From: Tissierellia bacterium
GTDB lineage: Bacteria > Bacillota > Clostridia > Tissierellales > Peptoniphilaceae
DNA: 34,305 nt
NCBI GenBank assembly: GCA_012728335.1
Contig: JAAYFG010000042.1
Location: forward strand, 1 to 34,305
Reading direction: 5' to 3'
Under the pieces are notes generated by a model. That model had not been told where the DNA came from, ran no database searches, and saw nothing but the letters and a program-made list of their open reading frames with translations. Shown in pieces: positions 32,606-34,305 of the stretch; position 1 is the stretch's first letter, and each line of letters starts with the position of its first letter. A program made the position numbers and the translations under genes.

Positions 32606-33898
32606 CTATTCCTCACTTATCATATTTAATAATATATCTATATTTCCAACGAAGTTTATATGTTGATAGCTTCCAAAACAATTTTTATAGCTATACCCAT
32701 CGTAAGATATCGTATTTCTACCTGCTTTTTCAAGCTTCATCTCAGGTTTTAAACTCGTATTGAAAACTGAATAATGTGTAGCTTTACTACGTATTACATC
32801 TCCCGTTTGTCCAAGTATAGAATCTTGCAATAATGTTATGTTAAAATAGCCAAAGTTTTGAAGTCTTTCTGCCATAACTACTTCACCAGAAAGAATATTA
32901 CACATTTCTACGCCCTCTATGGAAGATGCTAAATACATCAATCCGCCACCATAAGCATAAATTTTCTTTCCACTTTCAGCTTTTTCCCTAACTGATTGAA
33001 TCATAGAACTATTTGATGAAAGCTCATTAGTATAGAGTTCGGGATAACCTCCACCTAAAATATAGATATCTGCATCGGGAAGTATATTATCTACTAGGGG
33101 TGAGAAATATATTATTCTTCCCAATGCCTCCATCAATTTAATGTTTTCACCATATTGAAAACTAAAGCATTCATCCTTTGCAATAGCAAAAACAGTTCCT
33201 CTATTTTCTAAATCGTATTTTTCTGTTATCACTTCTCTAGAGTTCTCTATAAGCCAGTTCAAATCAATATTCGATTCTACAACTTCAGCTAATTCATCTA
33301 AAACACTGTCTAATCTCTCTATTTCAAAAGGCTGTAAAAGTCCTAAATGTCTACTTTCAATTACATAATCTTCATTTTTAGGAATATATCCCACTACTCT
33401 TACTCCACAATATTTTTCAATTTGCGGTTTCATCATTTCATAAATTCCCTTGCTACATTTATTTAAAATTACACCAATTATTTTCGAATCTTCAAAATCA
33501 ACCATGCCTTTTATTTTAGTGACGGCTGAAAACATTTCTCCACTTGGAGAGTAGACTAGTATGGCTGGAACATTTAGTTTTATAGAAATATCATAACTTG
33601 AATTCTCAAAAGTATTATGGGTTCCATCAAAATAGCCCATAGCTCCTTCAATAGTCGCATATTCTGATTCATGTAATCCCAAACTATATTTCAACCCATC
33701 AATTCCCATTAGATGTATATCTAAATTTCCACTTGTACTTCCCGACGCATATGCTGAATAGGCAGTATCTATGTAGTCAGGTCCAGTTTTAAAAGCAGAG
33801 ATATTAAGCCCTCTATTTCTCATGGCTCTCAGTATTCCCATATTGACTAAAGTTTTGCCACTATTTGAACTTCCTGCAGTTATCATAATACATTTCAT
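32606..33898 (-). CDS. cbiA: cobyrinate a,c-diamide synthase, amidotransferase domain without its catalytic cysteine
   Basis: 430 residues. Amidates the a and c side chains of cobyrinate, normally with ATP and glutamine. The N-terminal synthetase domain is sound: P-loop-like TAGSSNSGKTLVN (7-19), KTGPDYIDTAY, SGNLDIHLMG, IEGAMGYFDG. The C-terminal class-I glutaminase-like domain keeps ILGGGYPELY (280-289), but the nucleophile elbow reads IYAYGGGLMYL (313-323) where the family reads IYAECGGLMYL: the cysteine position is Gly317 and the preceding Glu is Tyr. The distal motif is GSYQHINF rather than SYxHxHF. Glutamine hydrolysis should be lost, leaving ammonia as nitrogen source. The frame is otherwise complete and in the middle of an intact operon. 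Confidence 0.93.
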   Translation of the reverse strand: MKCIMITAGSSNSGKTLVNMGILRAMRNRGLNISAFKTGPDYIDTAYSAYASGSTSGNLDIHLMGIDGLKYSLGLHESEYATIEGAMGYFDGTHNTFENSSYDISIKLNVPAILVYSPSGEMFSAVTKIKGMVDFEDSKIIGVILNKCSKGIYEMMKPQIEKYCGVRVVGYIPKNEDYVIESRHLGLLQPFEIERLDSVLDELAEVVESNIDLNWLIENSREVITEKYDLENRGTVFAIAKDECFSFQYGENIKLMEALGRIIYFSPLVDNILPDADIYILGGGYPELYTNELSSNSSMIQSVREKAESGKKIYAYGGGLMYLASSIEGVEMCNILSGEVVMAERLQNFGYFNITLLQDSILGQTGDVIRSKATHYSVFNTSLKPEMKLEKAGRNTISYDGYSYKNCFGSYQHINFVGNIDILLNMISEE

Positions 33899-33900
33899 AT

Positions 33901-34305
33901 TTACATCTCCGAAAAGCTCTCTTTAAATGCTGCTATTAGTTTTTCATTATCAGGTCTTGATTTTATCGCAACTCTAATAAAAGAATCATCTAATCCTAAA
34001 TAATTGGAACATCTTCTTACGAGTATTCCCTTAGAAGCCATTTTCTCAAATATTTCTTGGTCAGTAAAACCGTTTAACTTTATTAACACATAGTTTACTA
34101 CTGTGTCAAAGACAGTTAATTCTTCAATTTTTCTAAGCTCTCTCAATAAATATTCTCTTTCCTTTGCGATATAGTCTTTAGAGTTTTCAATAAAATCAGT
34201 ATCTGAAAATATGAATTCTGAAACCCCATCTGAAAAAGCATTAATTGACCACGGTAACTGTACTATTTCTAGTTTTTCCACCATTTCTTCAGAAAATACT
34301 CCATA
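33901..34305 (-). CDS. cobD: threonine-phosphate decarboxylase, C-terminal part (runs off right edge)
   Basis: The last 134 residues of a PLP-dependent class-I aminotransferase-fold enzyme. Visible: FSEEMVEKLEIVQLPWSINAF (the region after the PLP lysine, typical of CobD: PWSVNxxAQ), VNYVLIKLNGF, GILVRRCSNYLGLDDSFIRVAIKSRPDNEKLIAAF. The frame is open to 34305, so the N-terminus lies outside. HisC is the closest alternative, but the position in the cobalamin operon and the PWSIN motif favour CobD, which makes the aminopropanol-phosphate linker. It is 2 nt upstream of cbiA. Confidence 0.85.
   Translation of the reverse strand, partial: YGVFSEEMVEKLEIVQLPWSINAFSDGVSEFIFSDTDFIENSKDYIAKEREYLLRELRKIEELTVFDTVVNYVLIKLNGFTDQEIFEKMASKGILVRRCSNYLGLDDSFIRVAIKSRPDNEKLIAAFKESFSEM

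Noticed and set aside
33901-34305. Cobalamin riboswitch for the cobalamin operon
   Set aside because: None is visible between or upstream of genes in the window; the operon start lies beyond the right edge, where one would be expected.

Overview
The window comes from a low-GC, Gram-positive anaerobe of the Clostridia/Tissierellia type; a Peptoniphilaceae-like amino-acid fermenter is my best guess from protein style, not a firm assignment. Reasons: strongly AT-rich sequence, Shine-Dalgarno sites of the GGAGG type, a glmS ribozyme, VanW/VanRS-like genes, an arginine-deiminase-type carbamate kinase, and the anaerobic (early cobalt) cobalamin pathway. No rRNA, tRNA, CRISPR, phage or IS element is seen.

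Layout. 1-4.1 kb, minus strand: start of glmM (runs off the left edge), cca, a membrane protein with a possible cysteine-hydrolase tail, and dinB with a LexA-like box over its promoter. 4.1-4.6 kb: gene-free, with one copy of a palindromic repeat. 4.6-9.3 kb, minus: a cell-envelope group (PdaA-like deacetylase, lipoprotein, sensor kinase, response regulator, VanW-like protein). 9.4-10.7 kb, plus: promoter, glmS ribozyme and a glmS that encodes only the sugar isomerase half. 10.7-11.1 kb: gene-free, with two more copies of the repeat between two near-identical terminator palindromes. 11.1-13.0 kb, minus: P-loop kinase-like protein and a serpin lipoprotein broken by one in-frame TAG. 13.1-18.0 kb, minus: response regulator, sensor kinase, and an FtsX-type ABC transporter preceded by a hairpin/inverted repeat. 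18.1-20.4 kb, plus: CNNM/CorC-type membrane protein and a pirin. 20.4-23.1 kb, minus: an arginine/ornithine-type YfcC transporter broken by one in-frame TAA, carbamate kinase, and a 57-residue small ORF. 23.3-34.3 kb, minus: a tightly packed cobalamin operon read in the order cobD (partial), cbiA, cbiC, cbiD, cbiE, cbiT, cbiF, cbiG, cbiH, cbiJ, a Cys-rich small protein, cobT, cobU, cobS, cobC, ending at a terminator.

Main idea from the hunt. The two enzymes here that belong to glutamine amidotransferase families have both lost the glutaminase function: GlmS lacks the whole N-terminal glutaminase domain although its ribozyme leader is intact, and CbiA has glycine where the nucleophilic cysteine of its amidotransferase domain should be. 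Together they suggest an organism that feeds free ammonia, rather than glutamine, into some amidation steps. Further points are two genes each killed by a single in-frame stop, a covarying palindromic repeat family, an attenuator/operator-like element before the ABC transporter, and a LexA-like site at dinB.
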